From NCBI GenBank assembly GCA_902779185.1, contig CACZAM010000008.1, forward strand, positions 1 to 52,728: a stretch of DNA of 52,728 bases. The letters are read 5' to 3'. The notes beneath the pieces were generated by a model. That model worked only from the letters and a program-made list of their open reading frames with translations, made no database searches and was not told the origin of the DNA. This document shows positions 7,175 through 15,618 of this stretch, one piece after another. The first letter of the stretch is position 1. Each line of letters opens with the position of its first letter. A program made the position numbers and the translations under genes. The DNA is from an uncultured Eubacteriales bacterium (GTDB taxonomy: Bacteria; Bacillota; Clostridia; Peptostreptococcales; Anaerovoracaceae).

Positions 7175-7471
7175 ATGGCAAAAAGAAATGTAACGAAAGT
7201 GGAACGCGAGACAATCGTGAACTTCAATGAGGCTGAAGATACAGCTATCATCTACACATTCAACAATGACCTGAAAAAAAGACTGGCTGTATTTGCAAAA
7301 AAATATCCGGATCTTTGTAGGCTGACCGTTGACGATGCTGATTTCGGCAGCGTGACATATGAGATCCAGAAAGCCAGAGTTTCTATCCGGTTGGTAGCTC
7401 CTTATAGCGAAGAACGCAGGAAAGCAGCGAGCGAGTATGCAAAAAAGAATGGTATCAATAATAGAAAATAG
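7175..7471 (+). CDS. Conserved small protein of restriction loci, function unknown
   Basis: I place the start at ATG 7175, 7 bp after AGGAGGG, giving 98 residues that begin MAKRNVTKVERETIVNFNE. An upstream ATG at 7124 is less likely. The protein is charged, without a signal peptide or membrane segment. It has an N-terminal strand-rich part and a C-terminal helix with SEERRKAASEYAKKNG. Proteins like this occur widely in mobile elements of Clostridia, but I know no tested function. It stands first in a series leading into hsdM, so it may regulate or accompany restriction. Confidence 0.6.
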   Translation: MAKRNVTKVERETIVNFNEAEDTAIIYTFNNDLKKRLAVFAKKYPDLCRLTVDDADFGSVTYEIQKARVSIRLVAPYSEERRKAASEYAKKNGINNRK

Positions 7472-7544
7472 CAAGTTGAATCAAGTAGTTATCCGTGGTA
7501 TTTTAAAGATGATAATCATTGGAATTACAGCAGGAGAAAGCATT

Positions 7545-7742
7545 ATGGCTAGACCAAAGAAAAATGGCACTTATCTGAATGTCTGCATTGAAACTCCTAT
7601 CTATGAAAGATTGGAAGCTCTTTGTGATGACGCAGGACAGACGAAGACTGTTGCTGTTGAGAGAGCATTGACAGCATATCTTGATAATTACGAAGAAAAA
7701 CAAAAGATACTTAAAGAGCTGGAAAGCAGCTCCATGAAATAA
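7545..7742 (+). CDS. Ribbon-helix-helix-like small protein
   Basis: The start is ATG 7545 with AGGAG 9 bp upstream, giving 65 residues. A frame open from 7437 is not needed. LNVCIETPIYERLEALCDDAG looks like the strand and first helix of a CopG/Arc ribbon-helix-helix protein, followed by KTVAVERALTAYLDNY as the second helix. It lies 17 bp before hsdM and probably binds DNA as a dimer to regulate the restriction operon. That role is inferred. Confidence 0.6.
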   Translation: MARPKKNGTYLNVCIETPIYERLEALCDDAGQTKTVAVERALTAYLDNYEEKQKILKELESSSMK

Positions 7743-7759
7743 AGAAAGGGGCTGTGATA

Positions 7760-9328
7760 ATGGCTGATATCAAGAAGGAACAAGAACGTGATGAACTGCA
7801 TCGCGCAATTTGGGCAATCGCTGATGATCTTCGCGGGTCGGTAGACGGATGGGATTTCAAGAGTTATGTACTTGGAACCATGTTCTACCGTTACATATCA
7901 GAAAACCTTGCAGGTTACATAAATCAAGGCGAATGGGATGCCGGGAATACCGAATTTGATTATGCAAAGATGTCTGACTCAGAGGCAGAGGAGGCCAGAG
8001 CGGGCTTGATTGAAGAAAAAGGTTTCTTCATCCTTCCTTCGGAGCTTTTCTGTAATGTCAGAAAGAGAGCGCCGTATGATGAGAATCTGAATATGACTCT
8101 GGAGACTGTCTTTAATCATATCGAAGATTCAGCAAAAGGTAGCGTTTCAGAAAACAGCTTTGCAGGACTGTTTGATGATTTTGATGTAAATAGCAATAAG
8201 CTTGGTGCTACAGTAGCAAAGCGCAATGAAAAGCTGGTCAAACTGCTGAATGGTGTCGGAGATATGAATCTCGGAGATGTTAAGGGCCACGACATCGATG
8301 CTTTCGGCGATGCTTATGAATATCTGATGACCATGTATGCATCTAACGCGGGTAAATCCGGCGGTGAGTTTTTCACACCTGCAGATGTATCCGAACTACT
8401 TACAAGGCTTGGAACTGTCGGTAAGAAAGAGGTCAATAAGGTATATGACCCGGCCTGCGGGTCGGGATCTCTTCTGCTGAAAGCAGAGAAAGTCCTTGGT
8501 CGTGATGGTGTCCGTAACGGATTCTTTGGCCAGGAAATCAATATAACGACCTACAACCTTTGCCGCATTAACATGTTCTTGCATGACATTGGGTTTGATC
8601 ATTTTGATATAGCATGTGAAGATACTTTGACTAGTCCTCAGCATTGGGATGACGAGCCTTTTGAACTCATCGTCTCAAATCCACCGTATTCTATCAAGTG
8701 GGCTGGGGATGATAATCCTTTGTTGATTAATGACCCGCGTTTTTCACCAGCAGGAGTGCTTGCACCAAAGAGCAAGGCTGATCTTGCGTTTATCATGCAC
8801 AGTCTTTCTTGGTTAGCTCCTAATGGTGTGGCAGCTATTGTTTGCTTCCCGGGCATCATGTATCGCGGCGGAGCCGAGCAAAAGATTCGAAAATACTTAA
8901 TTGACAACAATTTTATTGACTGCGTTATTCAGCTCCCAAGCAATCTTTTCTTTGGAACATCTATTGCTACTTGCATAATGGTTCTCAAAAAAAGCAAGTC
9001 CGATAATAAGGTGTTGTTTATTGATGCTACTAACGAGTGTATCAAAGTGACAAACAACAATAAGCTTACTCAGGCAAACATGGATCGAATTGTGGCGATA
9101 TATGCCGATCATCTGGAGGATGCACATTTTTCACATTTGGCCGGTTATGATGAAATAAAAGAGAATAAATACAACCTTTCTGTATCTACATACGTTGAAG
9201 CAGCTGATACCAGAGAAAAGATCGATATTATTAAACTTAATGCTGAGATTGAGGAGATTGTCGCCCGTGAGGAGTCCCTTCGTAAAGAAATTGCTGCTAT
9301 CATAAAGGAAATTGAGGTGGCAGAATGA
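7760..9328 (+). CDS. hsdM: Type I restriction-modification methyltransferase subunit M
   Basis: The 522-residue protein has the N-terminal HsdM helical domain (WDFKSYVLGTMFYRYISENL) and an N6-adenine methyltransferase core. S-adenosylmethionine motif I is DPACGSGSLLL at 230-240 and the catalytic motif is NPPY at 307-310. With HsdS it methylates adenine in a bipartite target, and with HsdR it forms the restriction complex. The start is ATG 7760 after AAGGGG; a GTG two codons upstream is possible. Its end overlaps hsdS by 4 bp (ATGA). Both key motifs are intact, so activity is likely. Confidence 0.95.
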   Translation: MADIKKEQERDELHRAIWAIADDLRGSVDGWDFKSYVLGTMFYRYISENLAGYINQGEWDAGNTEFDYAKMSDSEAEEARAGLIEEKGFFILPSELFCNVRKRAPYDENLNMTLETVFNHIEDSAKGSVSENSFAGLFDDFDVNSNKLGATVAKRNEKLVKLLNGVGDMNLGDVKGHDIDAFGDAYEYLMTMYASNAGKSGGEFFTPADVSELLTRLGTVGKKEVNKVYDPACGSGSLLLKAEKVLGRDGVRNGFFGQEINITTYNLCRINMFLHDIGFDHFDIACEDTLTSPQHWDDEPFELIVSNPPYSIKWAGDDNPLLINDPRFSPAGVLAPKSKADLAFIMHSLSWLAPNGVAAIVCFPGIMYRGGAEQKIRKYLIDNNFIDCVIQLPSNLFFGTSIATCIMVLKKSKSDNKVLFIDATNECIKVTNNNKLTQANMDRIVAIYADHLEDAHFSHLAGYDEIKENKYNLSVSTYVEAADTREKIDIIKLNAEIEEIVAREESLRKEIAAIIKEIEVAE

Positions 9329-10497
9329 GCAGAATTGATGAATTAATTAAAAAAAGGAGTAAAGAAGAAGTCCAGATAAAACCTTTATGGGAACTGACAA
9401 TTTGGGACAAAAAGTTTAATTCCGTAGACAGATCCTGTCAGACGAAGATTAATCCACATAATTATTTGCTCGCCGCGGAGTTAAGATCCCTGGAGGTTGA
9501 AGGTGGGAATGTAAAATTATTAACCACAAGTATTAGCGAGATATATACAACTGAGGGACTTGCGGGTGATAACCTTAAAGAAGGAGAAATTGTATCAATT
9601 CCTTGGGGTGGGAATGCTATTGTTCAGTATTATAAAGGCAAATATGTTACTGCAGACAATAGAATCGCAACCTCGGTAGATACATCAATACTGGACAACA
9701 AATTTCTGTATTATCTTTTGAGCAATAGACAAGACGAGATTGCGTCCTTCTATAGAGGCTCAGGAATTAAGCATCCTGATATGTCTAAGGTGCTAAACAT
9801 GCAAATCCCTGTACCTCCTCTGGAGGTACAACGTGAAATCGTCCGTGTGATGGACCATTTCACGTTACTTTCAGCGGAGCTTTCAGCGGAGCTGAAAGCC
9901 CGTAAAAAGCAGTATGAGTATTATCGGGAGGAATTGCTCAAATTTGATAGCGATGCTGATATATATGAAATAGGTGAGATTTGCACATTATCTGCTGGTG
10001 GCGATGTTCCGAAAGATGCTTTAAGTGGAGCGCAGACTGAAGAATACCCAATTCCTATCATTAGCAATGGCATAGGGGAAAAAGGCTTTTATGGATATAC
10101 AAATACTGCTCGTGTTAATGAACCATGTGTAACCGTTGCAGCTAGAGGAGCAGGTGTAGGGCATGTGACTTATCGTGATTATCCTTTTTTCCCGATTATA
10201 CGTTTGGTTTCTGTTATACCAAACGAAAAAATCAATCCAAAGTTTCTCTACTATACAATGCAGAGACTGAAATTTGAGCCGACACAAGGTGGAATCCCCC
10301 AGTTGACCGTTCCTATGATTTCAAAATATAAGATTTCTGTGCCATCAATGGATAAGCAGATGAAAATTGTAAATGTGTTGGATAATTTTGAGTCAATCTG
10401 TTCTGACCTAAGTATTGGTTTGCCAGCTGAGATTGAAGCAAGACAAAAGCAGTATGAGTACTACAGAGATAAACTGTTGTCATTTAAGGAGGCTTAA
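9325..10497 (+). CDS. hsdS: Type I restriction specificity subunit S
   Basis: The 390-residue protein has two target-recognition halves, each ending in a conserved helix: KARKKQYEYYREELLKF near 191-207 and EARQKQYEYYRDKLLSF near 371-387. The DNA for these helices shares 16 identical bases (aaaagcagtatgagta at 9905-9920 and 10445-10460). The halves set the two parts of the recognition sequence, and the helices set the spacing. The 16-bp repeat is a possible crossover site for swapping halves, though no second hsdS or recombinase lies beside it. It overlaps hsdM by 4 bp. Confidence 0.93.
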   Translation: MSRIDELIKKRSKEEVQIKPLWELTIWDKKFNSVDRSCQTKINPHNYLLAAELRSLEVEGGNVKLLTTSISEIYTTEGLAGDNLKEGEIVSIPWGGNAIVQYYKGKYVTADNRIATSVDTSILDNKFLYYLLSNRQDEIASFYRGSGIKHPDMSKVLNMQIPVPPLEVQREIVRVMDHFTLLSAELSAELKARKKQYEYYREELLKFDSDADIYEIGEICTLSAGGDVPKDALSGAQTEEYPIPIISNGIGEKGFYGYTNTARVNEPCVTVAARGAGVGHVTYRDYPFFPIIRLVSVIPNEKINPKFLYYTMQRLKFEPTQGGIPQLTVPMISKYKISVPSMDKQMKIVNVLDNFESICSDLSIGLPAEIEARQKQYEYYRDKLLSFKEA

Positions 10498-10498
10498 C

Positions 10499-10942
10499 AT
10501 GAAAACGATAGCGTTGCGATTTGGAGAGCATTTCTCCCCAGAATGCGGTACTATTGCAGCCCATCAGCAACTGATTGATAAGCTGGGATATGTTTGGTAT
10601 GGAAAAATGGGAAACCCTATTGCGACACGAATTATCGGAGAACTTAAATCATTAGATGACACAAGAATCCTCCTCATAAACAGTGGAAAAGCAGATAGGT
10701 ATTGGGCACATGTTACAGAGATACAGAAAGAGGTCCCAGACAAGGATGGAATTCCTGAATACTATAGAGATATAACAGATAGATTTAAAACATGGTTTAA
10801 AGTAACAAGCTTTGAGAAAGCACCAAAAGATATCATGTCAAAGTGCTATGTTGCTTCATCTGGCTCGCCTTTAGGCTCTGTTTCAAAATTAAGTATGAGT
10901 CCATACTTCATTATCAAGTATGAGGAGAATGAGGATAAGTAA
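10499..10942 (+). CDS. Uncharacterised protein between hsdS and hsdR
   Basis: ATG 10499 follows AAGGAGG and starts 1 bp after the hsdS stop, giving 147 residues. A longer frame from 10415 would run through hsdS and is rejected. The protein is soluble. It starts MKTIALRFGEHFSPECGTI and contains LIDKLGYVWYGKMGNPI, NSGKADRYWAHVTEIQKE and WFKVTSFEKAP. The pattern of short strands with aromatic residues suggests a PUA/EVE/ASCH-like fold, which can bind modified bases or RNA, but I cannot prove it. It ends 2 bp before hsdR and so belongs to the operon. It may adjust restriction or sense modification. Confidence 0.7.
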   Translation: MKTIALRFGEHFSPECGTIAAHQQLIDKLGYVWYGKMGNPIATRIIGELKSLDDTRILLINSGKADRYWAHVTEIQKEVPDKDGIPEYYRDITDRFKTWFKVTSFEKAPKDIMSKCYVASSGSPLGSVSKLSMSPYFIIKYEENEDK

Positions 10943-10944
10943 TA

Positions 10945-13900
10945 ATGTCATATTTCAACATTGTCGCACAAACAACGGAGAACACAGTTGTTACAGAATA
11001 TGAGTCAGTAAAAAAACGTTCCGATGGTTACCAGAGTGAGGCTGAACTAGAAAAGGACTTTATTCGCATACTTACAGAACAAGGGTATGAATACCTTCCA
11101 ATTCATACCGAGGCTGAACTTCTGCAGAATCTTCGCATGCAACTAGAGAAGCTGAACAGCTACCAGTTCTCAGATAAGGAATGGAGCCGCTTTCTCTCTG
11201 ACAATGTAGCCAATCCAAATGAACATATTGTCGAGAAGACGAGGAAGATTCAGGAAGATTATGTTCAAGTTCTAAAGCGTGATGATGGAACTAGCAAGAA
11301 CATAAAGTTGATAGACAAGACTAACGTACACAACAATTATTTACAGGTCATCAATCAGTATGTTATCAGCCAGGGCCAGGGTGCAAAGCATGACAATCGC
11401 TACGATGCTACTGTATTGGTCAATGGCCTGCCATTGGTTCATATTGAACTTAAGCGTCGTGGAGTTGCTATCAGAGAGGCGTTCAATCAAATCAACCGTT
11501 ACCAGAGAGATTCGTTCTGGGCAGGCTGCGGTCTGTTTGAGTACGTACAGATATTCGTTATAAGCAATGGTACAAATACCAAGTACTATTCAAACAGCAC
11601 AAGGTTCAATGCCATCAAGGATCACAAATCAGCGACGGGAAAGAAGGAAAAGACGTCCAATAGTTTTGAGTTCACTTCATACTGGGCGGATGCTAACAAT
11701 GTTATTATTCCGGACTTGATCGATTTTACGAGGACTTTCTTTGCTCGCCATACGATTCTTAATGTGCTTACCAAGTATTGCATATTTACGTCTGAAGATA
11801 TGTTAATGGTTATGAGGCCATATCAGATAACAGCTACAGAGCGCATTTTGAATCGTATTGAAATAGCCAATAATTATAAAAAGTACGGCAGTGTTGCAGG
11901 TGGAGGATATATCTGGCATACGACTGGTTCTGGTAAGACACTGACTTCCTTCAAAGCGGCAAGATTGGCCTCAAATCTTCCATATATCGATAAGGTGCTG
12001 TTTGTTGTCGACCGTAAGGATCTGGACTACCAGACCATGAAGGAATACGACCGATTCGAGAAAGGAGCGGCTAACAGCAATACTTCAACAGCTGTTCTGA
12101 AAAAGCAGCTTGAAAAAGATGATTGCAGGATCATCATCACAACGATCCAAAAGTTATCAACTTTTGTGAAAAAGAATCCAGGTCATGATGTCTATCAGAA
12201 GCATGTTGTCATTATCTTTGATGAATGTCACAGATCACAATTTGGGGACATGCATACTGCCATAGTCAGGAACTTCAAGAAGTATCATCTGTTTGGATTC
12301 ACTGGCACGCCGATATTTGCGGCAAATGCCGGTGCTGTACGCAATCCGCAGTTTTTCACCACAGAGCAGACATTCGGAGATCAGCTCCACACATACACTA
12401 TCGTAGATGCTATTAATGACAAGAACGTTCTACCATTCCGTGTGGATTATATAAAAACTATGGATACTGATCCTGATATTGATGACGAAGAAGTCTGGGA
12501 TATCGATCGTGAAAAAGCCTTTATGGCGCCAGAAAGAATCAGGCTTGTCACCAAGTACATCCTTGATCATTTTGACCAGAAGACCTACCGAGGAGACAAG
12601 ACATATATATTCAATGTGCTGACTAACATTTCTGATGTGGCATCTGCAAATAAGGGTGCTATAGAAGAGGTAAAGCAGAAGCAGCGCGTCAGCGGATTCA
12701 ATTCGATATTATGTGTGGCTTCCGTCCCAATGGCGAAGCTGTACTACCAGGAGTTCAAGAAACAGATAGCTACCGATCCGACTAAGTCGCTCAGGATCGC
12801 CACGATATACAGCTATGGAGCTAATGAGGCTGAAGCAGATGGGGTCCTTGATGAAGAGAATTCAGAGGACACATCGGCACTAGATCAGTCTTCGCGCGAC
12901 TTCCTTGATGCTGCTATTAGGGACTACAACGAAATGTTCCACACCAATTATTCGACAGACGGAGATAAATTCCAGAACTATTACAAGGATGTTTCTCTTC
13001 GTATGAAGAATAAGGAGCTGGATATACTGATCGTTGTCAATATGTTCTTGACTGGCTTTGATGCGACTACACTTAATACACTGTGGGTCGATAAGAACCT
13101 GAAGATGCATGGTCTGATCCAGGCGTTCAGCCGTACAAACCGTATTTTGAACAGCATCAAAACCTTTGGGAACATAATCTGCTTCAGGAATCTTCAGAAA
13201 CGAGTCGATGACGCAATTGCTCTCTTTGGCGACAAAAATGCTTCAGGAATAGTTCTTTTGAAGACATTCAACGATTACTACAACGGATACCTGGATGATA
13301 CTGGTGAGAAACATCCGGGATATGTCGATCTCATGAATGAACTGGAGGTAAAGTTCCCACTATCGCAGCCGCAGATCATAGGAGAACAGAATCAGAAGGA
13401 TTTTATTTCACTGTTCGGTGCAATCCTTCGTATGAGAAATCTTCTGTCATCATTCGATGAATTTGCTGGTAGAGAACTCATCTCAGAGCGAGATCTTCAG
13501 GATTACCTCAGCCGCTATCAGGATCTGCGCGATGAATGGAGAAAGAAGCATGAGGGCGGAGAAAAGGAAGATATCACTGATGATATTATCTTCGAAACTG
13601 AATTGATCCGTCAGATTGAGATAAATATCGACTACATTCTGCTGCTGGTCAAGAAGTATCATGACAGCCATTGCCAGGACAATGAAGTCCTCATAACGAT
13701 ACAGAAGGCTGTAGATGCATCGCCTGAACTGAGGAGCAAGAAAGCGCTAATCGAAACCTTCATTGCCGGAATCAACGATGTTGATGACGTTATGACGGAA
13801 TGGCGTTCTTACGTTTCAGAAGAGCGCGAAAGACAGCTCATGCAGATCATAACAGAGGAAAAACTGAACGAAGCAGAGACAAGACGCTTCCTGGAGGACT

Positions 13901-14151
13901 CCTTCCGCAACGGTGAAGTAAAGACTACAGGGACTGACATTGATAAGCTCATGCCACCGGTTTCTCGCTTTGGTGGGGGCAACAGGGCAGCCAGGAAACA
14001 GACAATAATAGATAAGCTTAAGGCATTTTTCGAAAGATTCTTTGGCATTGGTGATTCCACATTCACAAAAATTGAGGAGGTTAATAAAACATACAAGTTT
14101 GATCAGGAAACTTTGCCGATGGTAGCAGAGGAATCGGACAAATACGATTAG
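10945..14151 (+). CDS. hsdR: Type I restriction endonuclease subunit R
   Basis: The 1068-residue motor and nuclease subunit has an N-terminal PD-(D/E)xK nuclease site (D154 and E168-L-K170 in YDATVLVNGLPLVHIELK). A superfamily 2 helicase follows, with Walker A TGSGKT at about 327-332, Walker B DECH at 426-429 and motif III GFTGTP. The C-terminal ~350 residues are helical and bind the M2S core. It translocates unmodified DNA and cuts it far from the recognition site. Length is normal and no key residue is missing. It starts 2 bp after the small gene at 10499-10942 and is last in the operon. Confidence 0.95.
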   Translation: MSYFNIVAQTTENTVVTEYESVKKRSDGYQSEAELEKDFIRILTEQGYEYLPIHTEAELLQNLRMQLEKLNSYQFSDKEWSRFLSDNVANPNEHIVEKTRKIQEDYVQVLKRDDGTSKNIKLIDKTNVHNNYLQVINQYVISQGQGAKHDNRYDATVLVNGLPLVHIELKRRGVAIREAFNQINRYQRDSFWAGCGLFEYVQIFVISNGTNTKYYSNSTRFNAIKDHKSATGKKEKTSNSFEFTSYWADANNVIIPDLIDFTRTFFARHTILNVLTKYCIFTSEDMLMVMRPYQITATERILNRIEIANNYKKYGSVAGGGYIWHTTGSGKTLTSFKAARLASNLPYIDKVLFVVDRKDLDYQTMKEYDRFEKGAANSNTSTAVLKKQLEKDDCRIIITTIQKLSTFVKKNPGHDVYQKHVVIIFDECHRSQFGDMHTAIVRNFKKYHLFGFTGTPIFAANAGAVRNPQFFTTEQTFGDQLHTYTIVDAINDKNVLPFRVDYIKTMDTDPDIDDEEVWDIDREKAFMAPERIRLVTKYILDHFDQKTYRGDKTYIFNVLTNISDVASANKGAIEEVKQKQRVSGFNSILCVASVPMAKLYYQEFKKQIATDPTKSLRIATIYSYGANEAEADGVLDEENSEDTSALDQSSRDFLDAAIRDYNEMFHTNYSTDGDKFQNYYKDVSLRMKNKELDILIVVNMFLTGFDATTLNTLWVDKNLKMHGLIQAFSRTNRILNSIKTFGNIICFRNLQKRVDDAIALFGDKNASGIVLLKTFNDYYNGYLDDTGEKHPGYVDLMNELEVKFPLSQPQIIGEQNQKDFISLFGAILRMRNLLSSFDEFAGRELISERDLQDYLSRYQDLRDEWRKKHEGGEKEDITDDIIFETELIRQIEINIDYILLLVKKYHDSHCQDNEVLITIQKAVDASPELRSKKALIETFIAGINDVDDVMTEWRSYVSEERERQLMQIITEEKLNEAETRRFLEDSFRNGEVKTTGTDIDKLMPPVSRFGGGNRAARKQTIIDKLKAFFERFFGIGDSTFTKIEEVNKTYKFDQETLPMVAEESDKYD

Positions 14152-14181
14152 AAAAGAGGAAAGAATAAAAACAATCTTCAT

Positions 14182-14215
14182 GCTCTCAACCGTAAAAGTT
14201 GAGGGCTTTTTTATT
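14182..14215 (+). terminator. Terminator of restriction operon
   Basis: GCTCTCAAC (14182-14190) pairs with GTTGAGGGC (14198-14206), with one G-T pair, followed by TTTTTT. It lies 30 bp after the hsdR stop and directly before the ATPase gene's ribosome site. Confidence 0.85.
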
Positions 14216-14244
14216 ACACATATACAGGATGGAGGTGATAATAA

Positions 14245-15300
14245 ATGTCAGAAAACAATAACATAATACGAGCTCCGCTTGAGATGTACACCGCGGCGGA
14301 TGTCGAACCGAAGGAGGTACAGTGGCTCTGGAAGCCATATATTCCATTCGGGAAGGTGACGGCCATTCAGGGGGATTCCGGCGATGGTAAGAGCACTTTC
14401 GCTCTCAACCTCGCGGCGCTCCTTACCCGGGGTGACGCTCTTCCGTTCACAGAGGAGTCAAATGGCCCAATGAGGGTGATTTATCTCAATGCAGAAGATG
14501 ATGCAGACGATACCGTAGTGCCGCGCTTCATGAAAGCCGGAGGCATACGCGATCGTCTCGTTTTTATTTCCGAAAAGAAACAGAGGCTCAACTTCGCAGA
14601 CAACAGGATCAGAGAAGCAATCGAGAGAACCGGAGCTAAAGCCTGCATCATTGATCCGGTCGCAGCGTATCTCGGTTCGGATGTCTCAATGAATCTTGCT
14701 AATGAGGTGAGACCTCGTTATGAGTCGCTGATTGAATTCAGCCGTGATACAGGCTGCGCAATCATTCCGATAGCGCACATGAACAAGGCTGAGGGCATGA
14801 AAGCGAATGCGAGAATGAATGGCTCGGTCGACTTCGTGGCGGCGCCAAGAAGCGTGCTGACCATCGGGAGGCCGCCTGATGATGAAGATCCCGATCACAG
14901 AGTCATGGCACACAGCAAATGCAACCTGGCGCGTCTCGGTCCATCGATCCTCTTCTCGGTCAGTGATGGAGTCGTGGAGTTCATCGACACAGTCGACATC
15001 ACAGCCGATCAGCTTGTTGGCGCGTACGGAGCGGCAAAGGCGAGGGAGACCAAGCAAGCTGTCGCAAGGCGCGAGCTCTTCGATATACTCTCCAGAGGGC
15101 CGATGCCCCAGAAGGAGATCATGGCGAGGATGAGTGAGCTGGGCATCAGCCAGCGCACTTGCGAATTGGCCAAGGGTACGCTGCCGATAGAAAGTGTCCG
15201 TGAAGGCGGATGCTTTGTATGGCGGCTTGCCAGCAGGCCGGATGGCAACAATGCAACAATGCAGGGCGATACCCCTTTTACGCTATTGCACTGCATGTAA
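14245..15300 (+). CDS. RepA-like AAA (RecA-fold) ATPase
   Basis: The 351-residue protein has a Walker A GDSGDGKST near residues 40-48 and a NAEDDADDTV segment, a hallmark of AAA_25 / RSF1010 RepA-like hexameric helicases. Walker B-like ACIIDPVAAYLGSD and a sensor histidine in IPIAHMNK follow. The C-terminal ~90 residues look like a winged helix. Such genes sit beside relaxase genes in mobilizable elements and probably aid replication or strand unwinding of the excised circle. It is preceded by GGAGGTG. It lies before the oriT-like site and the MobV gene. Confidence 0.85.
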   Translation: MSENNNIIRAPLEMYTAADVEPKEVQWLWKPYIPFGKVTAIQGDSGDGKSTFALNLAALLTRGDALPFTEESNGPMRVIYLNAEDDADDTVVPRFMKAGGIRDRLVFISEKKQRLNFADNRIREAIERTGAKACIIDPVAAYLGSDVSMNLANEVRPRYESLIEFSRDTGCAIIPIAHMNKAEGMKANARMNGSVDFVAAPRSVLTIGRPPDDEDPDHRVMAHSKCNLARLGPSILFSVSDGVVEFIDTVDITADQLVGAYGAAKARETKQAVARRELFDILSRGPMPQKEIMARMSELGISQRTCELAKGTLPIESVREGGCFVWRLASRPDGNNATMQGDTPFTLLHCM

Positions 15301-15344
15301 GTGTTGCCACAGGGAGTCCAGAGGGAACATCTGGCCCACGTATC

Positions 15345-15383
15345 TTGCTTGCAAGGTGTAGTGGGTTACACTGCATCGGATGC
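15345..15383 (+). other. Predicted MobV-type oriT
   Basis: TAGTGGGTTACACT (15359-15372) resembles the pMV158-family nick region TAGTGTGTTATACTT. It is flanked by small inverted repeats CTTGCTTGCAAG (before) and TGCATCGGATGCA (after). The relaxase gene starts about 235 bp downstream. The match is by eye to a remembered consensus. Confidence 0.55.
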
Positions 15384-15439
15384 AGACATGCTCCGCAATA
15401 TGCTCCTCGTTGGAGGAGGAACATATTCGGTGCATGTCT
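15384..15439. repeat. 56-nt imperfect hairpin next to oriT
   Basis: AGACATGC (15384-15391) pairs with GCATGTCT (15432-15439), an inner CTCCTC pairs with GAGGAG around the loop GTTG, and further pairs lie between. There is no T tail. It may be a lagging-strand start site, a relaxosome structure or a regulator of mobV translation. Confidence 0.45.
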
Positions 15440-15618
15440 TTACGCAGTGGCGATCATCGTTTTGAATTGGTCGCCGCGAGGACTGCAGCATCCGGGGCAG
15501 TGTATTTTTCGTTCTCTCGCACAACAGATATTCAACAGATGGTTCGCAAAGACATCGCAAAAGGGTATCACAGTGCATTGTTGCGGTGTTATTACGCGGA
15601 AGAAAGGAGAACATTTTT

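Larger units (their letters stand above)
15301..15618 (+). other. Origin region between ATPase and relaxase genes
   Basis: No gene is seen in these 318 bp. They hold an oriT-like site (15345-15383) and a long imperfect hairpin (15384-15439), with GC content higher than the rest of the element's left half. The position just upstream of mobV is typical for its oriT. Confidence 0.6.

Noticed and set aside
10415-10498. Upstream start for the gene between hsdS and hsdR
   Set aside because: It would run in another frame through the hsdS end; ATG 10499 has AAGGAGG just before it.
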